A stretch of 21,939 nucleotides of DNA from a virus, in the IMG/VR virus record IMGVR_UViG_3300036790_000282, positions 1-21,939 of that record, one strand, 5' to 3'. The first letter of the stretch is position 1. The number at the start of each line of letters is the position of its first letter. Below are positions 14,525 through 20,386 of the stretch, piece after piece. The position numbers and the translations under genes were made by a program. The notes beneath the pieces are model-generated. The model was given only the letters and a program-made list of their open reading frames with translations, ran no database searches and was not told the origin of the DNA.

Positions 14525-15073
14525 ATGACCCTCACCGATCTTCAGGCCGCGCTCGCCTACCTGTATCCCGCCGCGTCCATGCCCGGGGCGAATAACTGGA
14601 GCCTCGCCACCGATGCTCAGGGGAACGCCTCCATCCTCCTCTGGAATAACACGCTCGGAACCCAGCCCACGACCGACCAGCTCGCCACAGCTCTCACGGC
14701 GACGCAGACGGCTGCTGCACGAGTGACTCAGATCGCGACGCTCACCGCCTCCTATGGGAAGGCGAGATACGGGACGCCGGTGTCGCTCACGGTGGGATCG
14801 ACCACGCTGACCTTCCCCACGGACACCGCGACTCAGACGAATGTCACGGGCTATCTGGTAGCGTTCACCGCGACCAATGCACCGGCTCAGATGCCGTTGC
14901 AGGATTCAAGCCAGACGGTCCAGATGCTCACCTATGCGGAGCTTCAGACCCTGGCCCAGGCAATCGCGAACGAGTCCATTAGCGCATTCACGACGCTGGT
15001 GAACCTGACCGCTCAGGTGGATGCTGCCGCCACGGTCGCTGCTGTCCAGGCGATCACCTGGCCGAGCGCGTGA
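14525..15073 (+). CDS. XkdW-like tail protein
   Basis: This protein has 182 residues. The N-terminus (LQAALAYLYPAASMPGANNW, then ILLWNNTLGTQPTTDQLATAL) follows the pattern of the Bacillus PBSX XkdW family: an initial helix, a Tyr-Pro, a Trp-Asn and a P-T-x-x-L turn. The rest is Ala/Thr-rich and probably helical, with the TYAELQTLAQAI and FTTLVNLTAQVDAA stretches resembling the C-terminal parts of DUF4376-type tail fibre accessory proteins. AAAGG at 14514-14518 is the SD. It is likely a fibre-associated or chaperone-like protein of the tail end. The next gene starts inside its stop codon (GTGA). Confidence 0.6.
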   Translation: MTLTDLQAALAYLYPAASMPGANNWSLATDAQGNASILLWNNTLGTQPTTDQLATALTATQTAAARVTQIATLTASYGKARYGTPVSLTVGSTTLTFPTDTATQTNVTGYLVAFTATNAPAQMPLQDSSQTVQMLTYAELQTLAQAIANESISAFTTLVNLTAQVDAAATVAAVQAITWPSA

Positions 15074-15366
15074 TCACGGAAAAGAGCCCCACGATGCCAG
15101 ACACGACGACACTCGACCTCATCCTCGCGGAACTGCGCGAACTTCGCAGCGACTATAACGACCACGCCCGCGAGACGGGTGAGCGGATGTCTGCTCTCGA
15201 AACTCAATTGAAATACAACATCACAGGAAACGGGCAGCCATCAAGACTCCAGTTGCTTGAGAGAGCCGTCGAGCAGCTTCAGGCCTGGCGCTGGAGAGTC
15301 GTGGGAATCGCGACGGGTGCATCCTCGACGATCTCCCTAATCGTCGCGTGGCTCGTTCGCAAGTGA
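15070..15366 (+). CDS. XhlA-like coiled-coil membrane protein (possible lysis accessory)
   Basis: This protein has 98 residues from GTG 15070, which overlaps the previous stop (GTGA), or 90 from ATG 15094. Residues 16-75 are heptad-like and charged (LDLILAELRELRSDYNDHARETGERMSALE), followed by one membrane segment at about 77-96 (VVGIATGASSTISLIVAWLV) and a basic end. This is the plan of XhlA-type hemolysin/holin accessory proteins, which sit near phage lysis genes. No endolysin or classical holin is found near it, so the lysis function remains an inference; a spanin-like or tail-membrane role is possible. Confidence 0.6.
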   Translation: MITEKSPTMPDTTTLDLILAELRELRSDYNDHARETGERMSALETQLKYNITGNGQPSRLQLLERAVEQLQAWRWRVVGIATGASSTISLIVAWLVRK

Positions 15367-15548
15367 ACGGCGTCATCGTAGATGTCCGAGGAAGCCCCCG
15401 CCCCGGTGCCAGCGATCACCATCCTCAGATGAGGGAGGGCGAAAGCCTTGGTGGTGAACTTCAGGGGCTGGCCATCTGGTGAGACGGCCAGCGTGTCGGT
15501 GGCAATTAAGGCCTGCTCCGAGTCGGTGAAGAAAATCAGCGAGGACAT
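15279..15548 (-). pseudogene. 3'-truncated Ntn-hydrolase (proteasome-like) gene, antisense to the late operon
   Basis: The first 60 residues (15548 down to 15369) read like the N-terminus of phage-borne proteasome/HslV-like proteins: SSLIFFTDSEQALIATDTLA, then DGQPLKFTTKAFALPHLRMVIAGTGAGASSDIYDD. From 15368 on, the frame is simply the antisense of the XhlA-like gene, and it stops at 89 residues, while such proteins are usually about 200 residues. The break coincides with the stop codon of the XhlA-like gene at 15364-15366, so the rest of the gene appears to have been lost by recombination at that point. It lies 6 bases downstream of the small basic gene in the same direction. The family call is moderate; truncation is visible if the call is right. 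Confidence 0.5.
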
Positions 15549-15554
15549 GAGAGC

Positions 15555-15767
15555 CTATTTCGCCGCTCTCTTCTGCTTCGCCCATCTGGCCCGCTCAGCC
15601 GCAGCGATACGGGCGCGTCCTTCGGCGCTCATCTTCCGCCTCTTCCCAGCGGAACGCCCGACTTGATGACCATCTCGGACTTCCGAACCCATAAGTAGAC
15701 CGGTGCGGACCTCGCGCAGACGCCTAATCTCTGCGTCAATCTCGGCAACGATCTGATTCATTTCCAC
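15555..15767 (-). CDS. Small basic protein with KRRKMSAEGRARI-type tail (probable DNA-binding)
   Basis: This protein has 70 residues from GTG 15767 or 68 from ATG 15761. Both follow an excellent SD (AAAGGAGGAGG, complement of about 15772-15782). The GTG is only 4 bases away, so the ATG with 10-base spacing is also plausible. Residues 1-25 form a charged helix (QIVAEIDAEIRRLREVRTGLL), and the C-terminal 25 are very basic (GKRRKMSAEGRARIAAAERA then RWAKQKRAAK). This tail occurs in small proteins of several GC-rich bacteria and resembles nucleoid-associated histone-like tails. It is transcribed against the late genes and likely expressed in the lysogen. A longer frame reaching 15962 lies inside the tail spike gene and is not the real start. 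Confidence 0.68.
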   Translation of the reverse strand: MEMNQIVAEIDAEIRRLREVRTGLLMGSEVRDGHQVGRSAGKRRKMSAEGRARIAAAERARWAKQKRAAK

Positions 15768-15797
15768 TAAACCTCCTCCTTTGATTAAGGATAACCA
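15768..15797. promoter_or_regulatory. 30-bp divergent start region with back-to-back SD sequences
   Basis: Only 30 bases separate the start of the leftward basic gene from the start of the rightward tail spike gene. On the + strand TAAGGA at 15786-15791 serves ATG 15798. On the - strand AAAGGAGGAGG (about 15782-15772) serves GTG 15767/ATG 15761. There is no space for promoters, so the leftward promoter must lie inside the tail spike gene, and the spike is probably read from upstream transcripts. Confidence 0.65.
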
Positions 15798-17693
15798 ATG
15801 AGCGACAGCACGACCACTTTCCATCTCGCCAAGTTCACCGCAGGACAGAGCGGTTGGGCGAATGCCATGAACGCGAACCTCGATACCATCGACGCGCAGC
15901 TCGCCGAGAGTCAGACCGGTCCTGTTGGCCCCACAGGCCCCGCTGGCGCGACAGGCGCACAAGGGCCAGCCGGATCGACAGGACCCACCCTCGTAAACCA
16001 GTTTGACAACAACTACTCGGTATGGATGGCCGAGTCAACAATCTATGTTCGCAACAACGCCACAGGTGCGACGGTGACAGGCACAGACCTGGCTGTGCTC
16101 ATCAACCCAATCCTCGTTGCCAACGCGGCGGTGGGAGGAAGTTTCTATTTCCACCCGGGCGTCTACAGCATCGGTTCTCTCACGCAGGAGACGGCTACCG
16201 GAGGCTCGGCCTTCTACTACGGCATCGGCATACCGTCGAATACTTTCTACACCTCCGTGGAATGGCGCTTCACCGGTGCGACAACCACGGTGTGGCTCGG
16301 CGAGGACGGAGCAACCACCTCTAACAGTACGGGAGTGGTCTTTAGCGTAACCCCTGACGCGATGGCAGCGGTCGCTTCCTCCAACGAAGTGGCGGTCGTC
16401 TGGCAAAGCCCAATCACCAACTGCACGCTGGTTGCAACCAACTGCTCAAACAGCGTCTACTTCTCCAACATCACCTTCCGCCTCCCGACGAATCAACGAG
16501 GGAACACGTCCGGCTCCATTATGTGGTTTGCCGGTAACGTCGGATACGAGAATGTAGTGGCGGATTTTGCGCTTCCTTACGAATCCATAGCAGCCGGGAA
16601 CGCCCCTGTGCAAGGCACGATCGGTTCCTGGGGACTAACTTCCTCCGTAAGTAGCGCCGGGAATTGTCAGGCATTCAGCAATACCTATGCTACCGGTTTC
16701 GATACCGGGTACGATTTCCTCTCTGAGCACATCTCCTGTGTCAGGACGGTCACTGCGATCTACTGTAACCTTGGATTTGTATTTGGGCGGCTAGGTGGCA
16801 GCGCCGCAGTGTTCCACCCTAGCTCGTGTTCATCTATCAGCAGCCAGGAAAACCTGACCGATATACAGTTCGGACCCGGTATGATGGCCGGTTCGCGTGT
16901 CGATCTGCATGCGGTGGACATCGAATTGGGAGGGGACTCCAACTGGTATTCACATACAAGCAATTTGTACCCGATTGTCTATGAGTGGAACGTCGGTAAT
17001 AGCGTCGGGCGAATCACCTTCAGCACAGTGAAGGCGGGCCTTGGTCTGATACCGTGCGGAAACTTTTTCACCTTGGGCGGAGCGAATTTTAGAACCGAGG
17101 GCTACTTAGCCGGGGCCGTTTCACAACGAGCCACGGCAGACGACTTTGCTCGCTCTTCTCTTGGTCCAAACTGGAGTGTAGGTCAGGGCAGCGCGGCCAT
17201 CTCCGGCAATGTGCTCCTGGGTGGAACGATTGGACCGGCTACCAACAACATCTACTGGGTCGCGAATTCCTTCAATGGTCCGCAATTTGCCCAGGTCCAT
17301 TTACATTACGCCGGAAATAACAACGGCATGGGGCCACTCGTCTATGGAAGCGGGAGTGGGGAGACGTTCTGCGGCTATTTGATCCAGGAGCCCGCTGGCG
17401 GTAACTCCCAAATGACTTTGTTCAAAGTTGTCAACGGAGCTTATACGACACTTGCGACGGAGTCGGGCACTCCAAGTCTTCAAAACGACCAAATAAGATT
17501 GGAAGTCATCCCAAACCCAAACGCGTCGTCGGTGACGTTGCACTGCTATAGAAACAACGTGCTGGTGCCCGCATTAACAACAGTGGATTCGAGCAGTCCG
17601 CTGTTCAGCGGAGCCCCCGGCGTCTCCATCTACAGTAACTCGGCTCAGTGCGGCGTGAGTCAATTTTCAGGCGGTAGTTTCGATCGTTTATAA
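15798..17693 (+). CDS. Tail spike/fibre with collagen-like repeats and C-terminal lectin-like domain
   Basis: This protein has 631 residues. Residues 1-40 (FHLAKFTAGQSGWANAMNANLDTIDAQL) are the typical N-terminal segment that attaches fibres to the tail. Residues 41-64 are eight G-x-y triplets (GPVGPTGPAGATGAQGPAGS), a collagen-like trimer rod. About 70-440 is Asn/Ser/Thr/Gly-rich with repeated short strands, suggesting a right-handed beta helix. Residues from about 445 (ARSSLGPNWSVGQG) to the end look like a jelly-roll, concanavalin-like carbohydrate-binding domain (IYWVANSFNG, YLIQEPAGGNSQMTLFKV, DQIRLEVIPNPNASSVTLHCYRNN). The 3' half is visibly less GC-rich than the neighbours, consistent with exchange among phages. 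SD TAAGGA at 15786-15791. It should bind host polysaccharide; an enzymatic activity cannot be read from the sequence. Confidence 0.8.
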   Translation: MSDSTTTFHLAKFTAGQSGWANAMNANLDTIDAQLAESQTGPVGPTGPAGATGAQGPAGSTGPTLVNQFDNNYSVWMAESTIYVRNNATGATVTGTDLAVLINPILVANAAVGGSFYFHPGVYSIGSLTQETATGGSAFYYGIGIPSNTFYTSVEWRFTGATTTVWLGEDGATTSNSTGVVFSVTPDAMAAVASSNEVAVVWQSPITNCTLVATNCSNSVYFSNITFRLPTNQRGNTSGSIMWFAGNVGYENVVADFALPYESIAAGNAPVQGTIGSWGLTSSVSSAGNCQAFSNTYATGFDTGYDFLSEHISCVRTVTAIYCNLGFVFGRLGGSAAVFHPSSCSSISSQENLTDIQFGPGMMAGSRVDLHAVDIELGGDSNWYSHTSNLYPIVYEWNVGNSVGRITFSTVKAGLGLIPCGNFFTLGGANFRTEGYLAGAVSQRATADDFARSSLGPNWSVGQGSAAISGNVLLGGTIGPATNNIYWVANSFNGPQFAQVHLHYAGNNNGMGPLVYGSGSGETFCGYLIQEPAGGNSQMTLFKVVNGAYTTLATESGTPSLQNDQIRLEVIPNPNASSVTLHCYRNNVLVPALTTVDSSSPLFSGAPGVSIYSNSAQCGVSQFSGGSFDRL

Positions 17694-17737
17694 GGACCCC
17701 TTGCGATGAAGTCACCCTGCTCGAAAGGACACAAGAC

Positions 17738-17920
17738 ATGGGATACGGCTGGGGCTCGAACTGGGGCTACAACTACGGCGGCGAGGATGAACTCCTCGTT
17801 GGAGACATCACTGCCTCGCTCATCTCGAACAACATCGCTCTCTCGGTGATCACCGCCGGGTGTGCCATCTCTGGCGTCCCATCGATCCAGGTGGACGCAA
17901 TCGCAGGAGTCGAACAATGA
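17738..17920 (+). CDS. Small hypothetical protein downstream of tail spike
   Basis: This protein has 60 residues. AAAGGA at 17724-17729 is the SD. The N-terminus is Gly/Tyr/Trp/Asn-rich (GYGWGSNWGYNYGGEDE), then a hydrophobic part follows with LLVGDITASLISNNIALSVITAG. Its stop overlaps the start of the next gene (ATGA), which supports it being real. I recognise no family. It may be a minor capsid or fibre accessory protein. It lies between tail spike and a short beta protein in the same operon. Confidence 0.62.
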   Translation: MGYGWGSNWGYNYGGEDELLVGDITASLISNNIALSVITAGCAISGVPSIQVDAIAGVEQ

Positions 17921-18219
17921 AGGTCATCCTTTTCAACCAAAATGACAATCTCGTGCAGCTCACCGGCGTCACCGACTCGACGGGCGCACCAGTGACAGGT
18001 GCGATGCTCAGCGGGACGCTTACGCCGGTGGCCGGTGGAGCGGTCGCGGCGAATCTCACGTTTGGCGATCTGAATGGGCAGCCTGGGAACTATCAGGCAT
18101 CACTCCTCGCTGCGGACGTGCCAGCCCCGGGGGCGTATACGCTGGTGGTGTCGGGCACGGCGAACGGCCTGACGCTCAGAGTGCAGGCGGATGCAAAGGT
18201 GCTTACGCGGAGGATATGA
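17917..18219 (+). CDS. Short Ig-like beta-sandwich protein
   Basis: This protein has 100 residues from ATG 17917, with AGGAG at 17905-17909 and an ATGA overlap with the preceding gene. A longer frame from 17860 lacks support. The sequence has the regular form of a small beta sandwich: VILFNQNDNLVQLTGVTD, DSTGAPVTGAMLSGTLTPV, FGDLNGQPGNYQASLLAADV, PGAYTLVVSG, and a final VQADAKVLTRR. Such single-domain proteins occur at the ends of phage tail-fibre operons. It is the last recognisable gene of the rightward late block. A function beyond tail or fibre association cannot be given. Confidence 0.68.
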   Translation: MKVILFNQNDNLVQLTGVTDSTGAPVTGAMLSGTLTPVAGGAVAANLTFGDLNGQPGNYQASLLAADVPAPGAYTLVVSGTANGLTLRVQADAKVLTRRI

Positions 18220-18334
18220 GGAACGTCTGACAGGTATGACGGCGCTGATATCCGGGATCGTGACCGCGCGGCGGCATTGATCCTGAGGGGAAAGCGACCG
18301 GACTTGAACAGGGGTGAATTCTCTGAACGACATC

Positions 18335-18352
18335 CTGAAGAGACTTCTTCAG
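18335..18352. terminator. 7-bp hairpin between the convergent late operon and DUF4238 gene
   Basis: CTGAAGA at 18335-18341 pairs with TCTTCAG at 18346-18352 across GACT. It covers the stop codon of the leftward DUF4238 gene (18349-18351) and lies 115 bases after the last late gene. Without a T tract on either side it is at best a weak terminator. The rest of 18220-18334 holds no gene that I can support. Confidence 0.35.
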
Positions 18353-19287
18353 ACACTCTCTCTCGCGACGAAGGAGTCCTTTGAAAAAAGTGTCCAATCA
18401 TTCTGGCACTGATCCTTAGAGTCAAGCCAGTGGAAGTCTGGTCGATGTGAATAGACTTGTTCATCTGCGGTGAGCATCAGGAACGTATTATGCATTGCAA
18501 TTCTCTTCGTCGTCAGCGGCGGCAGTTTTATCGGCTGTCTTGTTCCGTAGAGGAGAAGGTGACGCGTTGTAGGATAGCTGACCCACGGGGCGTTCACGAT
18601 GCCGTTGGGTTGATTGGGCGGACCGTCCAACGACACTGGGTTGTCCGAACCAATGAACTGACCAGTCTCACTGATTAGCCATCCCCACCGCCTCTGCATC
18701 AGTTCCGGCCCCGCGTCGGGCAGGAGTGCGGCCCCTTGTTTGAAATAGAATTCGACGGGTGGAGAGAACTCTATTTGTCCCGATTTAATGCCCTCTAGGG
18801 CTTGAGCATAATCTGTGCCGGGTTCACCTTTCGAAACTCCGGCGTTACGCAACGCTCGTGCCCATGCCTCTGGGCTACTTAGCGCTTCCTCTTGAAAGCT
18901 TATATCGTAGGCTCTTCGAACGACCTCTCTGAAGGTCGGCACCCTGATCCACTGTATCGCCAGATACTCAACGAGGAGGCCGAGTTCCCATGAGTCCTTC
19001 GGACCTCTCATATCTCTCGTGAGTCTTCTGAGCAAGGGAGCAAGTTTGTCCTCTATCTCCGCAAAATGCGATTCGATTACGAGGGGATCGGGCACAGACG
19101 GGTCATCGATCCTGTTAAAGTCTCGCCGGTGTCCAACCTCCGAAGGTTTGCACCTCCACTGCTTCTTCCTTTTCAGGTCTGTCACGTAGATCATGCCGTC
19201 CGGCTGATCGGTGTCGGTAAACCCGGCGAGCCAACACTGCGGCACAAAATGATGGGCACGAGCTTCGCCAGCGCGTGGGGAGGTCAT
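18349..19287 (-). CDS. DUF4238 domain protein
   Basis: This protein has 312 residues from ATG 19287, which has AAGGTG 9 bases upstream and overlaps the preceding stop (ATGA). The frame is open further to 19695, but that upstream part is Arg/His-rich shadow sequence over another ORF. The N-terminus has the DUF4238 hallmark ARAHHFVPQCWLAGFTD, then MIYVTDLKRKKQWRCKPSEVG, FNRIDDPSVPDPLVIESHFAEIE, and the C-terminal ISETGQFIGSDNPVSLDGP and TTRHLLLYGTRQPI parts are also typical. No biochemical function is established to my knowledge. It is transcribed opposite to the late genes and lies beside the attachment site, where genes expressed in the lysogen (lysogenic conversion or exclusion) are common. 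Codon use is less GC-biased than in the structural genes. Confidence 0.82.
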   Translation of the reverse strand: MTSPRAGEARAHHFVPQCWLAGFTDTDQPDGMIYVTDLKRKKQWRCKPSEVGHRRDFNRIDDPSVPDPLVIESHFAEIEDKLAPLLRRLTRDMRGPKDSWELGLLVEYLAIQWIRVPTFREVVRRAYDISFQEEALSSPEAWARALRNAGVSKGEPGTDYAQALEGIKSGQIEFSPPVEFYFKQGAALLPDAGPELMQRRWGWLISETGQFIGSDNPVSLDGPPNQPNGIVNAPWVSYPTTRHLLLYGTRQPIKLPPLTTKRIAMHNTFLMLTADEQVYSHRPDFHWLDSKDQCQNDWTLFSKDSFVARESV

Positions 19288-19529
19288 TGGCTCAGCACCT
19301 TTTTGAGAATCATCCGAGCCAGTGCAACGCTGTCCGTTACCGCACACGCAACTTTTGGCGTCGGCGTGTCGATGTCGTCGCGGGCCAGACGGACGGCGCA
19401 GATGATGGACGCGCAGATCGCGACGGTGCTGGCGTACCGGGCGCTCTGTTGGTTCTCCCACGCGATCTGGCGTTTCATCTCCCCCATCCCGGCCAGCATA
19501 GGCGAAAATGAGGCGAAAGTCATCCACAA
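19284..19529 (-). CDS. Small membrane-type protein in operon with DUF4238
   Basis: The frame gives up to 81 residues. The likely start is the Met at 19487 (MGEMKRQIAWENQQ) or 19499; no start has a good SD, and the first 14 residues from 19529 overlap the repeated integrase-site-like elements. The product has a polar N-terminus, a hydrophobic stretch (ARYASTVAICASIICAVRLA) and a second weakly hydrophobic helix (VACAVTDSVALARMILKKVL). The stop overlaps the DUF4238 start, so the two are probably made together. No family is recognised. Confidence 0.5.
   Translation of the reverse strand: MWMTFASFSPMLAGMGEMKRQIAWENQQSARYASTVAICASIICAVRLARDDIDTPTPKVACAVTDSVALARMILKKVLSQ
19500..19521 (+). repeat. 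Tandem arm-site-like repeat, copies 1 and 2
   Basis: AGGCGAAAATG at 19500-19510 is followed directly by AGGCGAAAGTC at 19511-19521, an 11-base tandem repeat with two differences. It is the farthest pair from the core. Confidence 0.6.
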
Positions 19530-19637
19530 GCGTCGAGGTATATCCTGCCGATATTGAAGAATTGAGGTTGGGGCTCAAGGTGTCAGTGGCTGTCTCACTG
19601 GCTATCTCGGTTGGCTGGGTCATCAAGCTTTCCACAC

Positions 19638-19648
19638 TGGCGAAAATG
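19638..19648 (+). repeat. Arm-site-like repeat, copy 3
   Basis: TGGCGAAAATG, 10 of 11 bases identical to copy 1. It is preceded by CATCAAGCT 18 bases earlier, which is also found upstream of copy 4. Confidence 0.6.
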
Positions 19649-19703
19649 CTCAGGGCGCTATGGCGCAAGCTGTGTGCGATCTTCTCGAACATCAAGCTAA
19701 TGG

Positions 19704-19714
19704 AGGCGAAAATG
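19704..19714 (+). repeat. Arm-site-like repeat, copy 4
   Basis: AGGCGAAAATG, identical to copy 1. CATCAAGCT occurs shortly before it, as before copy 3. Confidence 0.6.
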
Positions 19715-19836
19715 GCAAAGTCGGCGATGTTGTGCAGATGCGTGCGGTGGGGAGCGGCTCTGTGGGGCCTGGTGGCGTAGTCTCCCAGCCAATCGACGAG
19801 AAGCGGCGACAGACTTCCTGATTACCGCCCCAGCAG

Positions 19837-19870
19837 GGCCGCTGAGGGTTCGATTCCCTCTCCCACACCA
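19837..19870 (+). other. tRNA 3'-end-like sequence, candidate attP core
   Basis: GAGGG-TTCGATT-CCCTC at 19844-19860 is a perfect T arm with a 7-base loop, followed by TCCCACACCA ending in CCA. The 5' side has TGTGGGG at 19761 and GTGGGG at 19747 that could pair with the acceptor strand, but the lengths (over 107 bases) and the lack of D and anticodon arms argue against a complete tRNA. A phage att core that copies the 3' end of a host tRNA gene, so that integration restores it, is the best explanation. Exact core borders cannot be set without the host site. Confidence 0.6.
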
Positions 19871-19871
19871 G

Positions 19872-19878
19872 TTTCGCC
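19872..19878 (-). repeat. Arm-site-like repeat, inverted copy right of the core
   Basis: The complement reads TTGGCGAAAC, sharing GGCGAAA with the four copies to the left. A more degenerate inverted pair follows in 19913-19926 (complement GTGAAAATGACGAAAG). Confidence 0.4.
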
Positions 19879-19886
19879 AACGACAA

Positions 19887-19915
19887 AAAGCCCCGGGCAA
19901 TTGAGCCGGGGCTTT
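19887..19915 (-). terminator. Intrinsic terminator of the leftward integrase operon
   Basis: AAAGCCCCGG (19887-19896) pairs perfectly with CCGGGGCTTT (19906-19915) across 9 bases. Read on the - strand the stem ends in CTTTTTG, a five-T run, 22 bases after the stop of the last operon gene. Read on the + strand it follows the tRNA-like sequence, so it may stop transcription both ways and shield the operons from each other. Confidence 0.85.
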
Positions 19916-19936
19916 CGTCATTTTCACGTCACGCTT

Positions 19937-20386
19937 CTATTGCTGCTTCGCGATGACCTTGCAGATCGGCTTAATCTCTCGCCTGAGCCAGTTCTTCTTG
20001 CTGACGTAAAGCGGATTGTTCGCGCCGTCGAGCAGAACCAACTGGTACAGCACCACGGTGCCGGTCATCAGACTGCTGACCTTCTGATAGTCGGTGTGGA
20101 TTGTGAGCGAGTGCGGCGTCTGCGGATTCGTTACGAACGAGGCGGCGGGGCATTCGTCGGAGAAGCGGCGATAGACCTCCCAAATCTCCGAATGCTCGTA
20201 AGTGCTGGTGTTGGCACCGCCTCCGGCGACGACAACTCCGCCGACGTTCGTCGCTGCGCCTGCCGCGCTGGTCGCGCTGTCTGTTTCGGTGTTGGCAGCG
20301 ATGAGGACGACGGGACGTGTCTGAGCACTGGCAACCGCACATAGAGAGCCAAGGACAAGCAGCAACAGTACAGCCAGCGATTTCAT
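19937..20386 (-). CDS. Secreted small protein (internal start of the 255-residue frame)
   Basis: This start gives 149 residues. AAAGGAAGAAGG precedes ATG 20386 with 4 bases of spacing (AAAGGAAG is further away). The N-terminus MKSLAVLLLLVLGSLCAVAS-A|QTRP is a classical signal peptide with cleavage after ASA (residue 21). The mature part has a Gly/Ala/Val-rich segment (GAATNVGGVVVAGGGANTST) and a folded-looking C-terminus (EIWEVYRRFSDECPAASFVTN, TPHSLTIHTDYQKVSSLMTGTVVLYQLVLLD, SKKNWLRREIKPICKVIAKQ). Two mature cysteines could form a disulfide. Such a protein in an integrase operon suggests an exported product of the lysogen. The function is unknown. Confidence 0.55.
   Translation of the reverse strand: MKSLAVLLLLVLGSLCAVASAQTRPVVLIAANTETDSATSAAGAATNVGGVVVAGGGANTSTYEHSEIWEVYRRFSDECPAASFVTNPQTPHSLTIHTDYQKVSSLMTGTVVLYQLVLLDGANNPLYVSKKNWLRREIKPICKVIAKQQ

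Larger units (their letters stand above)
19500..19915. other. Probable phage attachment region (attP) with arm-type repeats
   Basis: This stretch of about 400 bases holds no gene that I can support except the 5' end of the small leftward ORF. It contains a tRNA 3'-end-like core, four direct copies of an AGGCGAAA-type element to its left, one inverted copy and one degenerate inverted pair to its right, and a terminator. Late genes lie to the left and the integrase operon to the right, reading toward it. This is the attP arrangement of lambda-type phages. Rightward reading of 19508-19780 gives a 90-residue hydrophobic frame without SD, which I do not accept as a gene. Confidence 0.6.

Noticed and set aside
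15555-15962. 135-residue version of the small basic protein
   Set aside because: The first 65 residues are antisense to the tail spike gene, and the strong SD lies just before GTG 15767/ATG 15761.
15937-15990. Repeats in the tail spike gene as a CRISPR or tandem DNA repeat
   Set aside because: They are collagen-type G-x-y codons with variable sequence, explained by the protein.
18314-18412. Short rightward GTG ORF with an amphipathic helix (NSLNDILKRLLQTLSL)
   Set aside because: Poor SD and antisense to the DUF4238 C-terminus; its helix pattern probably mirrors that gene and the hairpin.
18349-19695. 448-residue version of the DUF4238 protein
   Set aside because: The extra 136 residues are Arg/His-rich shadow sequence over another ORF; the start at 19287 has SD and ATGA coupling.
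19508-19780. Rightward 90-residue hydrophobic ORF in the attachment region
   Set aside because: No SD, overlaps the arm-like repeats and the small leftward gene, and the repeats force part of its sequence.
19741-19870. A complete tRNA gene ending at CCA 19870
   Set aside because: The T arm and acceptor strand are good, but the matching 5' strands (19747 or 19761) are over 105 bases away and no D arm or anticodon arm with a 7-base loop can be drawn.
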